A stretch of DNA of 64,000 nt from Limnephilus marmoratus (Eukaryota > Arthropoda > Insecta > Trichoptera > Limnephilidae). A program made the position numbers and the translations under genes. Positions within the stretch are counted from its first letter, which is position 1. Each line of letters opens with the position of its first letter. Shown here piece after piece: positions 10,209-21,038 of the stretch. Location of the stretch: NCBI GenBank assembly GCA_917880885.1, contig OU862920.1:40893019-40957018 (forward strand). Reading direction: 5' to 3'. The notes under the pieces were generated by a model that had not been told where the DNA came from, did no database searches, and was given only the letters and a program-made list of their open reading frames with translations.

Positions 10209-10475
10209 TGGACGAGACTCCATAGGTTGAGATGTGCTGGGTATGTACAGAGAATCCCGGACACACGCGTCCCAAAAAGAATTTTGACTGGACACCCAGG
10301 TGGAAAGAGAAAAGTGGGAAGACCCAGACTGTGGTGGGAAGACGAGGTAAGCGAGGATGCAGCACAACTTCTCCAGGTACCAAACTGGAAGTCAGCCGCT
10401 GAGGACAGAAGGAGTTGGAGGCGAATGTTGCAGGAGGCCAAAGCTCGAAATGGACTGTAGCGCCATCGAAGAAGA
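10209..10475 (+). pseudogene. LINE ORF2 C-terminal fragment, same family as 47173-48517
   Basis: The frame 10209-10460 ends in blocks shared with the ORF at 47194-48525: RRLRCAGYV here for LRRWAGHV-type, 'RVPK..LTGHPGGKRK.GRPRL.WED', 'A.DR..WR..L.EAKARNGL'. The 3' end TGTAGCGCCATCGAAGAAG is also shared. Only the last roughly 84 codons remain, with no RT motif. The flanks carry similar T-runs that could be a short target duplication, but I am not sure. It lies in intron 2 of the CRAL-TRIO gene, on the strand opposite to it. Confidence 0.75.
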
Positions 10476-11535
10476 CGATTTTTTTAGACATAACGGAATT
10501 TCGTTTTCTGTGTTTGATTGTACCAGATTGTAAATTAGACAACTCGACACGTACAAATAAATTCCACAGGATTTATTCAATGTATTTCCGAAACTTTTGT
10601 ACAAATCTTTACTGGTTTTGAGTATGATAAACGCGTGTTTCTTCTCTCGTAAAAACTCACTCTAGAATATTATTTAATGCGGATTGAAGCATAAAATATT
10701 TAAAAAAACATTAAAAAACATAAATAAATTGTTGAGAAAAAATAAATTGTTTTAGGGTACTTAAATCTATAAAACTCAAGAAAGGGGTATAAAATATTTC
10801 GAAATAAAAGCTTCATGATTCATGATAAACACTCTTTTCAAACTTGAATTTATGGTGAAAGTGTTTTTGGAAAGTGACGTCATTCGAAGTCCTATGCATC
10901 GTGGGCTTTGAATTTGAAATATGCAATAAGAACACACAAACCGAAAATGTATATTTTTTCAGTGTGCCTTGTATTACCACGAATGAAAACAAACGATTCG
11001 AAAATCTAAAACGGTTGTTTTAATTGCAAAATCGCAAATTTTATTTATTTGGTGAACAATTTTATAAGAAATAAAAAAGAACAAGTGTACTTAACAAGCG
11101 GTAGAAGGGAAACTTTACCAATCTCAACCAATTAAGAACCAAGGAGCCTTGAAACGTGAGGTCATAATCAAAACGCAGTGAGCAGGCCAATGAGAGCAGA
11201 CCTAGGGTCATTTCCGTTATATACAATTTTATATATCTCAACCAATAGGAGCCTTAATAGGAGTTTGATGCTTCGCAGGTGCTGTAATGCGTCATTTCCG
11301 TTTCATCCGAATTCCAAATCACAATGGGGCTATAGTAATAATAATGTTTTAAAACAATTTCATAATTTTCTAAATAATACGTTACATGAATCGTTCATGA
11401 ATCGCAATCTCACGATATTGCGGCATTCTATTTTCATGAAAATAAACAACTTTCTACACACCACTACTTACGATTATCAAAATAATTCACATGTTACAAA
11501 ACCGAAGAAACGAGAAAAAGGAAGGATGTGAGGAA
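10476..11535. other. Intronic sequence with an R5-like piece
   Basis: Near 11270-11335 the words GCGTCATTTCCGTTTCATCC and GAATTCCAAATCAC match the R5-related segment at 42655-42690. The 117-codon frame 11178-11531 crosses this repeat and has no domain. The rest is unremarkable AT-rich DNA. Confidence 0.4.
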
Positions 11536-11539
11536 AGAG

Positions 11540-12200
11540 TAAAAGAGATGTGGGGAAGTAATTGGCTATTCACATCTGGTCACCAAGCATAGCTAGAGCC
11601 ATTTTTGCAACATTTCGATTTTGAATAGGCCACTTGCATGGATTTCATAACGACTTGGAAAAAATCGTGTAATTTTTTTTCTAAGATCACGGGTTATGAA
11701 GGGAACCCCGTACATTTTACGCTCTCTGTACGTGTTTTAGAGGTATAATGGTAGTGGTGCTGATTTTAACAAAATCAAATTTTATAATGTTATTATTATT
11801 ATTATAATTTACAAGTACAAGTATATTACATTGAATTGTAATATAGACGTTAAACATTATAATGATTTATGATCAGTAAGATGGATCAAGGAAAAAAATA
11901 TTTATTAGATGTAATATTTTTGATATGCGTCGTTATTTTCCTGTGCCATTTCTTTAAAAATATTTTCGGCTATGTAATTATCGTTTTTTCGCACCTATAA
12001 AATTATGTCCCGTCTTTCCGATTTATAAAAAATGGTCTGATTTTTCGGATTGAAATATTTAAAAAATCGCCAGGGTTTCAAAAATACGATTATAAAAAAA
12101 AATACAGAATATTTGACTAAACCGGAAAAAAAATAAAAAAATGTGATGCAAGTGGCCTATTGTGGTCCTTCACCAAGGCGACATTAAGAATGTTTTATTG
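11540..12200 (-). mobile_element. SINE-B fragment split by a TA-flanked element
   Basis: 11540-11627 (GGCTATTCACATCTGGTCAC) and 12158-12200 (TGTGGTCCTTCACCAAGGCG) are neighbouring pieces of the SINE-B tail domain, as seen intact at 6440-6535. The 530 bp between them are a later insertion. Confidence 0.6.
11628..12157. mobile_element. TA-flanked MITE nested in SINE-B
   Basis: Terminal inverted repeats GGCCACTTGCAT at both ends with TA directly outside (11626-11627 and 12158-12159). The host SINE-B is otherwise continuous across the site. About 530 bp, AT-rich, no transposase. A Tc1/mariner-type origin fits the TA duplication. Confidence 0.7.
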
Positions 12201-12678
12201 CGTAAAAAATAATAGTGTTGCTGACATTACTAAGGTGAACCACTAATATTGTGATCAGTGTTGTCGAAAATTCTGTTTGGGATATTGTTGACGTATTTTG
12301 CGATGGGTCCCTATTGCCAACTTTACTTTTTATCACCTGTGTGGATTCTGAAAATAAACACTCATTTCACCATTTGTTGGTATTGTTTAATTTCCTGGCG
12401 TAAAATCACGCATTTAGATGAGGCTCGTTGTTTAAAACTATTACATAATTCTTGTTGTTGAATACCTTAGCCCTTACACACAGAAACATTTCTAAATTAT
12501 TGTATAATGAAAGTTGAAAATTAAAGCAGACATTTGAAAAACCGTGCCCTTTTTTTGAAATAGGCAATTCACCCTAAAGAGAGAGCTTTGTGAACGGTGC
12601 CCTTTAAAATAGTGATAATTAAAGAGATAACCCGGGAGAATCGTGTGGTGGGCGTGTCTGTGATGAAAAAATATATAG
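12200..12678. other. Intronic sequence, nothing recognised
   Basis: Short frames here (12258-12461, 12492-12704) have no domain and no coding-like context. Confidence 0.4.
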
Positions 12679-12686
12679 GTGTTGTG

Positions 12687-14456
12687 CAGTCCTGGATTTG
12701 TCAATAGGCCTTATAGGCCGCGGCCTAGGGGCGGCAGAGTGCAGGGGGCGGCGCTCGCTCGCTTTGGCAAGCCGTTAATTTTGTGTATGATTATAAACAA
12801 CAACAAAAAGTCACTGTGGATAGATAGAGTTTTCAATCTATTAACCTTTAGACGCCCAGTGGTCTCGTGTGGGACCGCGGATTTGTGTCGTTCAATGCCC
12901 AACGGTAAAATTCGGGACTGGTGATTGTGGTTCGAAAATTTCACAAAAAGGCTTTGGCAGTGGGCTACCTTTATTGCACGAGCCTTTAAGGGGAGAAATA
13001 GGTGTAGGACCTCGTATTTTAGTGATTTTCACGATTTTTTTAAATACATAAGGAATAGATATTTTTTATTTATACCTTGCAGTCATTTTACATAATATGT
13101 TTATTCAAGAGTATATTCTAAAATTTTCAAATATTTTCCTCAAAAAATAACGGAGATATCAACTGCCGCGCATTGTAAGTCGCTATCATCTGGCTGGACA
13201 ATTTGTGTAACTCCTGGAGCCTGGAGGTCACAATTTTCATCCGAAATCAGTTTTAAAAAAGTTTCAGTTTTTTATAAGTGTTTCTTCTATTTGAACCTGA
13301 CTTCTTACAAAAAAATCGAAAATTAATATTTTTTTTAAGAAATGTGAAAATTTAATACTTATGATTTTTTACCATTCTTTTGAACGTTTTTTTGCCATAA
13401 AAAATTTTAAAATAAAGATATTGTTTAGGATTTAGGGTTAAAATAGAGCGCATTATGTAAAGAAACTATGTGCTGAGTTTGGTAAAGATTGATAAAAAAA
13501 CTATAGGAGCTAGAGGTTACACAAATTCGAAAAAAGTAGTTTCGAGAAAAATGCGTTTGAAAATAAGAGTGGTAGTTCGACCGAGGAACACTTACTCAAA
13601 CGCGTATAACTTTTAAATGGCTTGGAATTTTGGTTTGAAATTTTCAGAAAATATTTTTGAATAGTTCTACCATCGATTTATGAAGAATTTTTTTTTTTTA
13701 AACCTCTACGCCTATTTTCCCCCTTAAAGGAACCTTTAGACGCCTGGTGATCCCGTACGGCACCGCGGATTACGTCGTGCGATTATGGTGCGAATATTTC
13801 ACAAAAAATGCTTGGGCAGTGGGCTACCTTTATTTGGTTACTAATCGTGTATTGGAATGCTATTTTGGAAAGACTAAATAAAGTGAGTGCTCAGATTCAG
13901 AGCTCATCTGTTGATTTACTGACGGTATCTGATTTTTGTGGATCTCTTCTCGAGTTTATTATACCAGACCAAGAAAACTTTGATTATTTCGAAGAAAGTG
14001 CAATTGAAATGAGTGCACTTTAGCAACGTGAGGACGACATTCAGAGAAAGATGACCCTAAGAGGAAAAACTTTATAGACGAAACATCAAATGAGGGTATT
14101 GAAACAACTTCCTGACTGAGATCTGAATTAGAGAGAAGACATAAGGCATAATATGAAGGCATAATACTTCAAAAAAAATCATTAAAAAAAATGGGTGAAC
14201 TTTCAACACAGAGAGTCTCAGAAAAAGCTCAGTCTCTGTGCAACGTTTACCCAAACTTGGATATAACTCTCCGCGTCGCACTTTGCACTCCGGCCACAAA
14301 TTCTGGAGAAAGGAGTTTTTCCTGTTTAAAGCGAGTGAAGAAATACCAAAGGTCTTCATTATTTCAAGAAGAACTTTACTCTTCGGATCTTCTATGCATA
14401 GAAGCAACTATGAAGCTATTATAAATGATTTTGTCAAATAAAAAATCTCGAAAAAA

Positions 14457-14494
<38 letters not shown>

Positions 14495-15037
14495 GCAACA
14501 TTTATTATAATTACAATTTTACAACAAATATATAATTTTTTTTACAGGTATTTTTTTTTACTACCCTTCCATTTAAAGCATTTGCTTGTGTATGGAAGGG
14601 GAGTGTACATAAATGCTATTAGTTATTAGTTATAAGTTAGTACTTAAATAATTAATTGTACATAAATATATGTGAGCTGCAGTATTTGTTTGATAATGGT
14701 GTGAATTTTTTTAAAAAAAGAAAGAATGTAATGGAAAACTAAGGATATTTGTAAGATTAATTGACAGTAATTTTTTTTTTAAGATTTGTAATTTGTAATT
14801 CTTGTTTCATGTTACGCTTTTATTTTACGAATCATTCATTCTTTATTTCATTTTTGAATACCTACTTAACGTGTATTAGAATATTTATTTGTAAAATTGT
14901 GCGTCACCTAATAAAAGCCTACAAGTGAGTGATCATGGTAGGTGGCGGAGGAGGAGGCTAAGGAGGAGACTAAGAAGGAGGAAGGGGCGGCGCAAATGAA
15001 GTGGCCTATACTGATGAAAAGTGTAAATACGGCCCTG
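12687..15037 (+). mobile_element. hAT transposon (hAT-1), 2,351 bp, 8-bp target duplication
   Basis: GTGTTGTG is directly repeated at 12679-12686 and 15038-15045. The ends CAGTCCTGGATTTG (left) and CAGGGCCGTATTTA (right, reverse complement) begin with CAG as in hAT elements. Subterminal regions are GC-rich and mirror each other (GGCCTATAGGC-like and GGGGCGGCGC). It encodes a broken ZMYM1-type hAT transposase at 13830-14441. An internal repeat links 12846-12973 and 13730-13833. A pure T run of about 26 bp at 14457-14482 lies just after the coding part. The 59458-60368 element is its deletion derivative. Confidence 0.9.
13830..14441 (+). pseudogene. hAT transposase remnant, ZMYM1-like C-terminal region
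   Basis: Two frames joined by stops and frameshifts. 13830-14023 includes YWNAILERLNKVSAQIQ, resembling the 'WY.IL..VN..SK.LQ' helix of ZMYM1-like hAT transposases. 14191-14424 reads NVYPNLDITLRVALCTPA, then GERSFSCLKRVKKYQRSSL, which is the conserved C-terminal hAT dimerisation block ('LYPN..IALRI.LT.PV..ASGERSFSKLKLIK.YLRSTM'). The N-terminal zinc finger and the first two catalytic acidic residues are not visible. The protein cannot be active; the element is mobile only in trans, if at all. Confidence 0.8.
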
Positions 15038-15160
15038 GTGTTGTGTTTTTAATTGAACCTCAAAACGACATGTATATTTTAACTACCTACACATTAAGTC
15101 AGATTCACCACCCATAGTAAAAACAGAATTTAGAAAAAAACACACGAAAATATAGCACCA

Positions 15161-15325
15161 CTCAGGCGTCCCGAGTTCGATTCCTCGGCTGGCTAAGTCC
15201 TCCATCACGACACAAGCAACATTTTCCGATTACTGTAGTGTGTGGTTAGGAGATTTTCAAATATGGTAAGATTATTCGTATCCCGAGAATGTTTGTCTTT
15301 CTTTAAAAAAATCTAATAAAAATAA
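15161..15325 (+). mobile_element. SINE-A, plus orientation, head-truncated
   Basis: Begins within the tRNA-like head; the B box GAGTTCGATTC is at 15173-15183. It continues CTCGGCTGGCTAAGTCC and CCATCACGACACAAGCAAC, and ends GAATGTTTGTCTTTCTTT plus an A run. Confidence 0.75.
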
Positions 15326-15599
15326 AAATAATAGTTGTTTTTAACGGCTGGTAGGTCAGCCACTACTATTAGCGAAAGTTGTGCGGGAGGAAGGAAATGG
15401 GGAGGGAGGAGGGGAAATTTAAAGGACGATTTTTTAACGATTAAAAACATCTTAACCTGTCAAATGTGTTTGGGACACCGGCGTCCTTCATGCTAAAACT
15501 AAATAAAAAATAAGCGATTTTAACCCTTATGTACATAGAAACTGTACGAAAGATGAAGTCTAAATAAGATTTAAAAAAATATATTTATTTTTTAATTTC

Positions 15600-15775
15600 A
15601 TGTACGCAGCTTTTGTGCAACTTATATCTCCCTCTCAACTACCGTTCGCCTCGCCCGACCGTTCGCCTCACCCGATCACACTTTTCATAACGCTCTCGTC
15701 ACGCATTCACCAGCTTACTCCCCAAGTCAAGCGTGCGTAAAGAAGTTTTACTTCAAAAAAACTTTCACCAAGGAG
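15600..15775 (-). repeat. Repeat R4, copy 1
   Basis: The reverse complement matches 32140-32310: CTTCTTTACGCACGCTTGAC, GGGGAGTAAGCTGGTGAATG, GAGCGTTATGAAAAGTGTGA, then an AAGTTATAT/AACTTA-like end. An extra internal duplication of CGACCGTTCGCCTC is present here (15641-15672). Confidence 0.65.
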
Positions 15776-15789
15776 ATAAAACTAATTAA

Positions 15790-16140
15790 CCAACACGCTG
15801 TTTCCCCGCAGGAGCAGCCTGAGAGGACGGACCTCCAAAAAACCCGGTCTTGGCACAAACTCTTTACATCATTCACATTCATCGTCTAACCTTGACATGG
15901 CCCGACTTAAGTATCTGATTAACTTGATCGTGCCATGTTCGTGGTATATTTTCCTTGTACTCCTTTCTTCGTTCATTCGCTCTACATGCCCAAATCATCT
16001 GAGGAAGCTTTTCTTAATCTTACTGCTCAGCCTTGCATTGTTTTGCGGATCTCCGCATTTCTCACACGATCATACATGATTTTACCACACAAATGCTTCT
16101 GCGTTTTCGTTTCTACAGCATTCTGTCTGCTTTCATCCAA
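15790..16140 (-). pseudogene. LINE ORF2 C-terminal relic, multi-frame
   Basis: Minus-strand blocks in changing frames read KIMYDRVRNAEIRKT, then HVERMNEER-like (mutated), TWHDQVNQILK, and finally MNVNDVKSLCQDRVFWRSVL followed by SGCSCG. These are the usual last blocks of one insect LINE ORF2 type ('DRVRN.EIR...', 'W.GHV.RM', 'DR..WR'). Many frameshifts and stops; an old fragment. The plus-strand frames 15897-16171 here are shadows. Confidence 0.6.
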
Positions 16141-16251
16141 CCTCTGTCAGTTACATGCCTCATTGGCATAAATCCTGGTAGGTACCAGCACTCCATTGTG
16201 GACTCTTAGCTATTAAGGAGTTACTGAAATATATATATAATGATCACGTAC

Positions 16252-16411
16252 CCGTCATTGATGATTTGCCTGGTGCTCTCCTGCAGGCAGTCCAGTCCCC
16301 TGCACATGTCGGGGAAGGTCTTGCGAAGGTGAAGCCATTTCAGTATCATCTGCTGCGTCATGGGCACGCTGAACTTTTTGGCGCGTAGGAAGCGCAACAT
16401 GAACCTCTCAT
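16252..16411 (-). CDS. CRAL-TRIO protein, coding exon 2 (CRAL-TRIO N-terminal helices)
   Basis: A 160-bp exon, acceptor TTTTTCAG at 16419-16412, donor GG|GTACGT at 16251. Entering in phase 1 it reads D-ERFMLRFLRAKKFSVPMTQ, then about 30 residues to ESTRQIINDG, leaving in phase 2. 'D..FLLRFLRA.KF.V..A' is the signature of the CRAL-TRIO N-terminal domain that precedes Sec14-like lipid-binding domains in TTPA, RLBP1, clavesins and the many insect paralogues. The exon falls between SINE/LINE debris on both sides, and its coding frame is free of stops. Confidence 0.93.
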
Positions 16412-16557
16412 CTGAAAAATGATTCGACATGAAAAACACTGAAAATTATTTTCACGGTGTCCACAATGCATGTGTCCGATATTGCTATAATGTCCCGAGA
16501 CGTGAAAGATAAAGAAGTTGGGAACCACTGACCTTACAAAGTAACTAAATCTGAGCT

Positions 16558-16965
16558 CCGTAGTAAGCGTTCAAAAAGAAGGTGTTTTGAAAGATAAATA
16601 TAAAAATTAGGAATGTTATAGAGGGTGCGCTAATGTTTTAAAAAACGATAATTATTTAGCGAAAATTGGAAAAATATTTAATAAACCACGATGCGTTTAA
16701 ATTAGAGCGAAAATCTAAAATCGAAAAAAAAAATTCATTCCTGTAACATGTTAAATAAAAGAACAAAATGGGTTTTCAATAATTTTCGGACCGTATATTG
16801 CGAATATTTTCTATCAAAAGCTTTTCGTATAGGTATTTACCGTTTCGGCTCTACAAATGTATAGATATTTATCTTTAAAAAAACATATATTTTTTAGGGA
16901 CTTAAGTATTTAAAGTGTTCAAGAGAAATATGTTGTAAATCGGTAGATGTTCGGAATGCCGATCT
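16558..16965 (+). mobile_element. piggyBac-like MITE (family P), diverged copy
   Basis: Matches 33143-33658 and 63169-63565: TTCAAAAAGAAGG start, GTGCGCTAATG, TTTAAATTAGAGCGAAAATC, and the end CGGTAGATGTTCGGAATGCCG. The TTAA flanks have been lost or mutated in this copy. Confidence 0.55.
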
Positions 16966-17244
16966 CCTCCGTACATTGTGAATGGTAAGGACACGGCCGC
17001 AATGTTTTTGCTTTTCGTGAGCTAAAAAAAATCAAAAAAGCGTTGTGTGTTGGAGATATAAATTGTGGAACAGGAGACCGGACTTAAAATTTTTCTTCTG
17101 CACAGCTGCCTGTATGAGTGAGATTCATGAAATGGCAAACATTATATTTGTTTTGTAATCATTCCCATATTTAGACATATTTGACATTATGTGGACGAAC
17201 GAGGATAATAAAAAGTGGAAAAGTGGTCCCGACTTATCAAAAAT

Positions 17245-17525
17245 GTCAACGGCCTCCGTGGTCGTAGGACGTAGAAGGCTCTCAACTAGCCATCCAAATC
17301 CCGGCGTGCGTAAGTAAATTTTATTTGATTAATTTGTGTTATTTCTCAATTTAATCATTTAAAAAATAGTAATAGGTTCTCGTGTATACGAGTATATATA
17401 TAGTATCATAGTTTTTTATACAGTATCGGCGTGGTGAAACATAACCATTCAGAATTGAAACCTTTACTTGAAATGGTTTTAGACATGCTTGGTGACTGAC
17501 CTGAATAACCAGGTTCTTCCCTACT
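17245..17525 (+). mobile_element. SINE-B, plus orientation
   Basis: Head GGCCTCCGTGGTCGTAGG and AAATCCCGGCGTG, spacer TTTTATTTGATTAATTTGTG, then CAGTATCGGCGTGGTG and CCATTCAGAATTGAAAC as in 6301-6716. The B box is weaker than in that copy. It abuts a LINE fragment. Confidence 0.65.
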
Positions 17526-18154
17526 TTTTTTATAAGCAAAGAATTTTATTGGAAATAAGCTCCCAACAAGATTGCTTTAAAATGCACGCTGATCTGGATG
17601 CACTGTCTGAACGGTCGTTGACAATTCAAAACAAAAAAAATGTGTCACAATGTCATTCAGTCTCATTCATTCAGTCTCAAAATTCTATAGTTTATGATTA
17701 TAAGAAAAAGGGCGAAAAGTTATCACGTGAAAAATCCGTGAAGGATCTCGGTGACGTCTTTGATCTCGAACTGACATTCTCTGGCCATATATCCTAGCTC
17801 ACTCAGCCTTGTTACAAACTTCTTGGGTTCATCATCAGGACTTGTAAGCGGTTTGATAACCAAGAAGCTACGCTAGCATTATTCGATGGCATACTGAGAA
17901 GCAAGCTGGAGTACGCGTGCGATGTTTGGGCACAAGGCACAATACCACCAGCAATACATTGACATGTTGGAGCAAATCCAGAAGAAATTCCTAAGGTACA
18001 TCCAAGTTTCAGGCACCATATTGACTTACTTGAGGAAACTGATTATGTCGGTCTAGAAACTAGGCGGAAAGCAAGTCTTGCTATTCTGTCTTTCAAAATT
18101 TGGAACAATTTCATAGCCCAATTCTCTTGAGATGCTATGATTTATATGTACCAG

Positions 18155-18393
18155 GGTATCTAGCATGGTCGATCGATATAGGTTTTATCGAAAATGTCGG
18201 TAACTTGTGATCGCTCCTGAGCACGACTGCAGGCCGCTAAAGAAGAAATAACAGTTCACATCAAATAAATTAGGAACCCTTAGTCGTTGTGAACTATCGT
18301 TTGTTCCTTAGCGGCCTGCAGTCGTGGTCGGGAGCGATGATAAGTTACCGACATTTTCGATAAAATCTATATCGATCGACCATGCTAGGACCC
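18155..18393. mobile_element. MITE M1, tandem copy A
   Basis: About 95-bp inverted arms: GGTATCTAGCATGGTCGATC at the left and its near complement at the right, GATCGACCATGCTAGGACC. CAG flanks it at 18152-18154 and 18394-18396. Inner arms share TGCAGGCCGCTAA. No coding capacity. Confidence 0.8.
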
Positions 18394-18396
18394 CAG

Positions 18397-18625
18397 GGTA
18401 TCTAGCATGGTCGATCGATATAGGTTTTATCGAAAATGTCGGTAACTTGTGATCGCTCCTGAGCACGACTGCAGGCCGCTAACAAAGAAATAACAGTTCA
18501 CGTCAAATAAATTAGGAACCCTTATTCGTTGTTTGTTCGTTAGCGGCCTGCAGTCGTGCTCGGGAGGGATGACAAGTTACCAACATTTTCGGTAAAACCT
18601 ATATCGATCGACCATGCTAGATACC
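18397..18625. mobile_element. MITE M1, tandem copy B
   Basis: About 90% like copy A over its length and in the same orientation. It is separated from copy A only by one CAG, with CAG again at 18626-18628. The arms here end GCTAGATACC, a better match to the left end than in copy A. Confidence 0.8.
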
Positions 18626-19134
18626 CAGGCCACTACAGCCATCATGATTTATTCAAAGTACCGAACGGCAGAACAGACGCGGGTATATCATGACGAGGGG
18701 AGTGGTGCTGTTCAGTAAACCTGCAAAACATTTGGATGTAGTGACTGTTCTCTATGTGCCGTAAAACTATTACGGTGCTAAAGAAGTTTCCAAATAGTTA
18801 AAACTTTATTATTTTATTCATTACTTACCTATGAGCGATATTTAGAAAGTCTCTGTCAATTTTATTATTCTGCAGAGGATATAGAAATGTGTACATAAAT
18901 AATGTTTGTTTCACAATAATAATTATACCGCAAAAACCTCTATCAAAAACATTGTAAATACTGTGACACACGCAATTTTTCAGTAATATCGTAACAGAGT
19001 GACGTATTTCCAAACATCTCGTGTTATTATTATTTGATAACTTTCGGATAAATCTAAATCCCTTTACATCATAGAATAGCGTACTTTTTTCCAGTCGCCA
19101 TGTGTTTTGGTTATTTTTCAATAACACTCTACAC

Positions 19135-20057
19135 CAGTGTTTTTCAACCTGTGGGTCGCGACCCCCTGGGGGGTCGCGAAGCCTCTACAAGGGGGTCGCA
19201 GGGGGTCCAAAGTAAAATATTAAAAAAAAAAAAAACAATAAAGCTGAAAATATTTTTACTATGAAAATATTAATTAAAGGACATTTTGAAGTTAACATGA
19301 AATATAAATTATAAAACTTCTATGGGTCAAAAATCCGTTAAGTCTCATACACATTAATGTGAAGGTTGCGCCTGTTTTTCGTCAATCAATTTCTGCCATC
19401 GCGGATCTGTTTTTGCAACATTTAGAATTAAGTCGTTTACTAAATTTAATCGATTCCTCTGTTTGTTTTTTATTTGGGCCATTGACGATGACGTCAACTC
19501 GCACAAGTAAGAGGTGGCAAACGGAATCAAGCACTTCAAAGCTTCTGTGGTCAATTCTGGGTATTCTAATTTTCTTTTTAACTAAAAGTTATCCAATTTA
19601 ACAGACTTGAATTCCAAGTGCAACATTCCATCGGCAGATAATTCCAGCAGATTTTCTTTTAGATTGGTTTCTAAACTTGCCTCATCTATAGCTGCATTCA
19701 AAAACGGGTTTATGATCCATCTTTTCACAGCGTTCTGTGATAGTTCTTGCACCGAGAAATAATGACACATTTCTTCTTTCAAATTCTGCAAGACAATTTC
19801 CATACAAGGTATATATGCTTTGATGTTAATCTCAAACCAAATTCTCTAGCCACCCTCCTGTTGGTGTTCACTGTGTGTCATTCTTTTTTCATTTCATTCA
19901 ATTTGTGATTCCTGAATTTCTCTAGCCACCCCCCCCCCCCCTCCTCCCTCCAGGAACCATAGTCGTCAAAGGTAAATTGCAGGCGAAGGTTAGGGGGTCG
20001 CGAAATATTTTTTACATAATAAGGGGGTCGTGCCATGAAAAATGTTGAAAAACGCTG
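19135..20057 (-). mobile_element. hAT transposon (hAT-2), 923 bp, 8-bp target duplication
   Basis: CTCTACAC is repeated at 19127-19134 and 20058-20065. The ends are CAGTGTTTTTCAACCTGTG and, in reverse complement, CAGCGTTTTTCAACATTTT. They are followed on both sides by GGGGGTCGC-rich subterminal repeats. An internally deleted copy, with a piece of transposase on the minus strand. Confidence 0.92.
19354..19803 (-). pseudogene. hAT transposase C-terminal remnant (ZBED5/SCAND3-like)
   Basis: 19803-19582 encodes LKEEMCHYFSVQEL... to ...LEFKSVKLDNF, then an in-frame TAG, after which the same frame continues LKRKLEYPELTTEALKCLIP, FATSYLCE... and KNKQRNRLN... up to WQKLIDEKQAQPSH. The 'EYP.L...AL..L.PFATSYLCE..FS....IK...RNRL' block is the dimerisation region of ZBED5-like hAT transposases. 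The join 'KSVKLDNF-LKRKLEYPEL' looks like an internal deletion relative to the family, where a 'FW' segment would be expected. The N-terminal and catalytic parts are absent. Confidence 0.85.
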
Positions 20058-20065
20058 CTCTACAC

Positions 20066-21038
20066 TCTATGTCGTCTGTAATGTTATGTTTATTGCAAAT
20101 AAAAACATTAGTTTTTCAACGTTTTGTATCTTGATACATGCGAAGCGATATTTATGGGTGAAATTAAATTCAGATTATGGAGAATTTTTTTCAATATCTA
20201 GGTCAATCAAGATCAGTATGAAAACGATCGTTTTTTATGACCTGTTATGTTATAAAACGGCCCATTTTTAGATTTGCCGCAAGTTCTTGGTATTTCATAA
20301 GAATTTTCTTTAGCCCCCTCTTCGGCTCCGTCCAATCGTTTGTCGATGTATCCAATATCGTAGAACCAAGGAGTATGCAAGGATAAATATTAGTCGTTTG
20401 GTGGGGGTGGCGAGCTGGGGGGAGCGGTGGTAGAGTGGTGAGGCACGGGGAGGGGGGAGGCCGGGGGCAAATTCTAGTTACAAATATTAAAAAAAACTAG
20501 AAATTTGATGTCATCGGTGAATATGTCCACAAAAGGCCAAAATCAACCTGCTAAGAAAAAAATAAAAGGTGTGGTCTGATAAATTGATAAAAAAGCCTTA
20601 TAGTTAAAACATTCAAAAGGTCTGTGCAATGTTTCCATATTTTGAGGGTCACGTTGGAAATCCACTCATGTGATAGGTCACAATTTTGTCAAATATTTTT
20701 TGCGTCGATTCATGGATGCCATAAAAATAAAATTCAGGCTATCACGCTCCCTAGCACATTCTTACGCATTCAATATATATAAGGTGTTACTAATAAACGT
20801 TTTTTAATTTTACAAAACTGATAAACAACCATTTAAAATACTTAATTGTTTAACCGTTGTGTAAAATGGTTTTGGATTTTAATAAAAAGGTTATACATGT
20901 AATACGGACAACGTAGAATGGAATGGATTTGCACATGTATGACTTCGAGTTCGGATTCAGAGGTTCAATTTCCAAGACTGGAATTGTTCAAGTCTGGAAT
21001 TGAAGTATACTTAAAAATTAACTACCAAAAGCCTGCAC
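20066..21038. other. Intronic sequence with a G-rich patch
   Basis: Nothing coding. 20400-20466 is strongly G-rich on the plus strand, with runs of 4-6 G. The remainder is AT-rich. Confidence 0.4.

Larger units (their letters stand above)
17540..18760 (+). pseudogene. LINE ORF2 fragment, split by two MITEs
   Basis: Successive frames give LDALSERSLTIQNKKNVSQC, then EKLSREKSVKDLGDVFD and LELTFSGHIS (17489-17797). These are followed by a shifted frame with CYKLLGFIIRTCKRFDNQE and ILRSKLEYACDVWA, then LLEETDYVGLETRRKASLAI. The order fits the post-RT part of a Jockey/R1-type ORF2. The fragment resumes after 18628 as HDLFKVPNGRTDAG. Frameshifts throughout; inactive. The M1 elements at 18155-18625 landed in it. 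Confidence 0.7.

Noticed and set aside
13808..14023. Start of a host gene at ATG-like 13808
   Set aside because: The frame begins inside the internal repeat of hAT-1; only the part after about 13830 resembles transposase.
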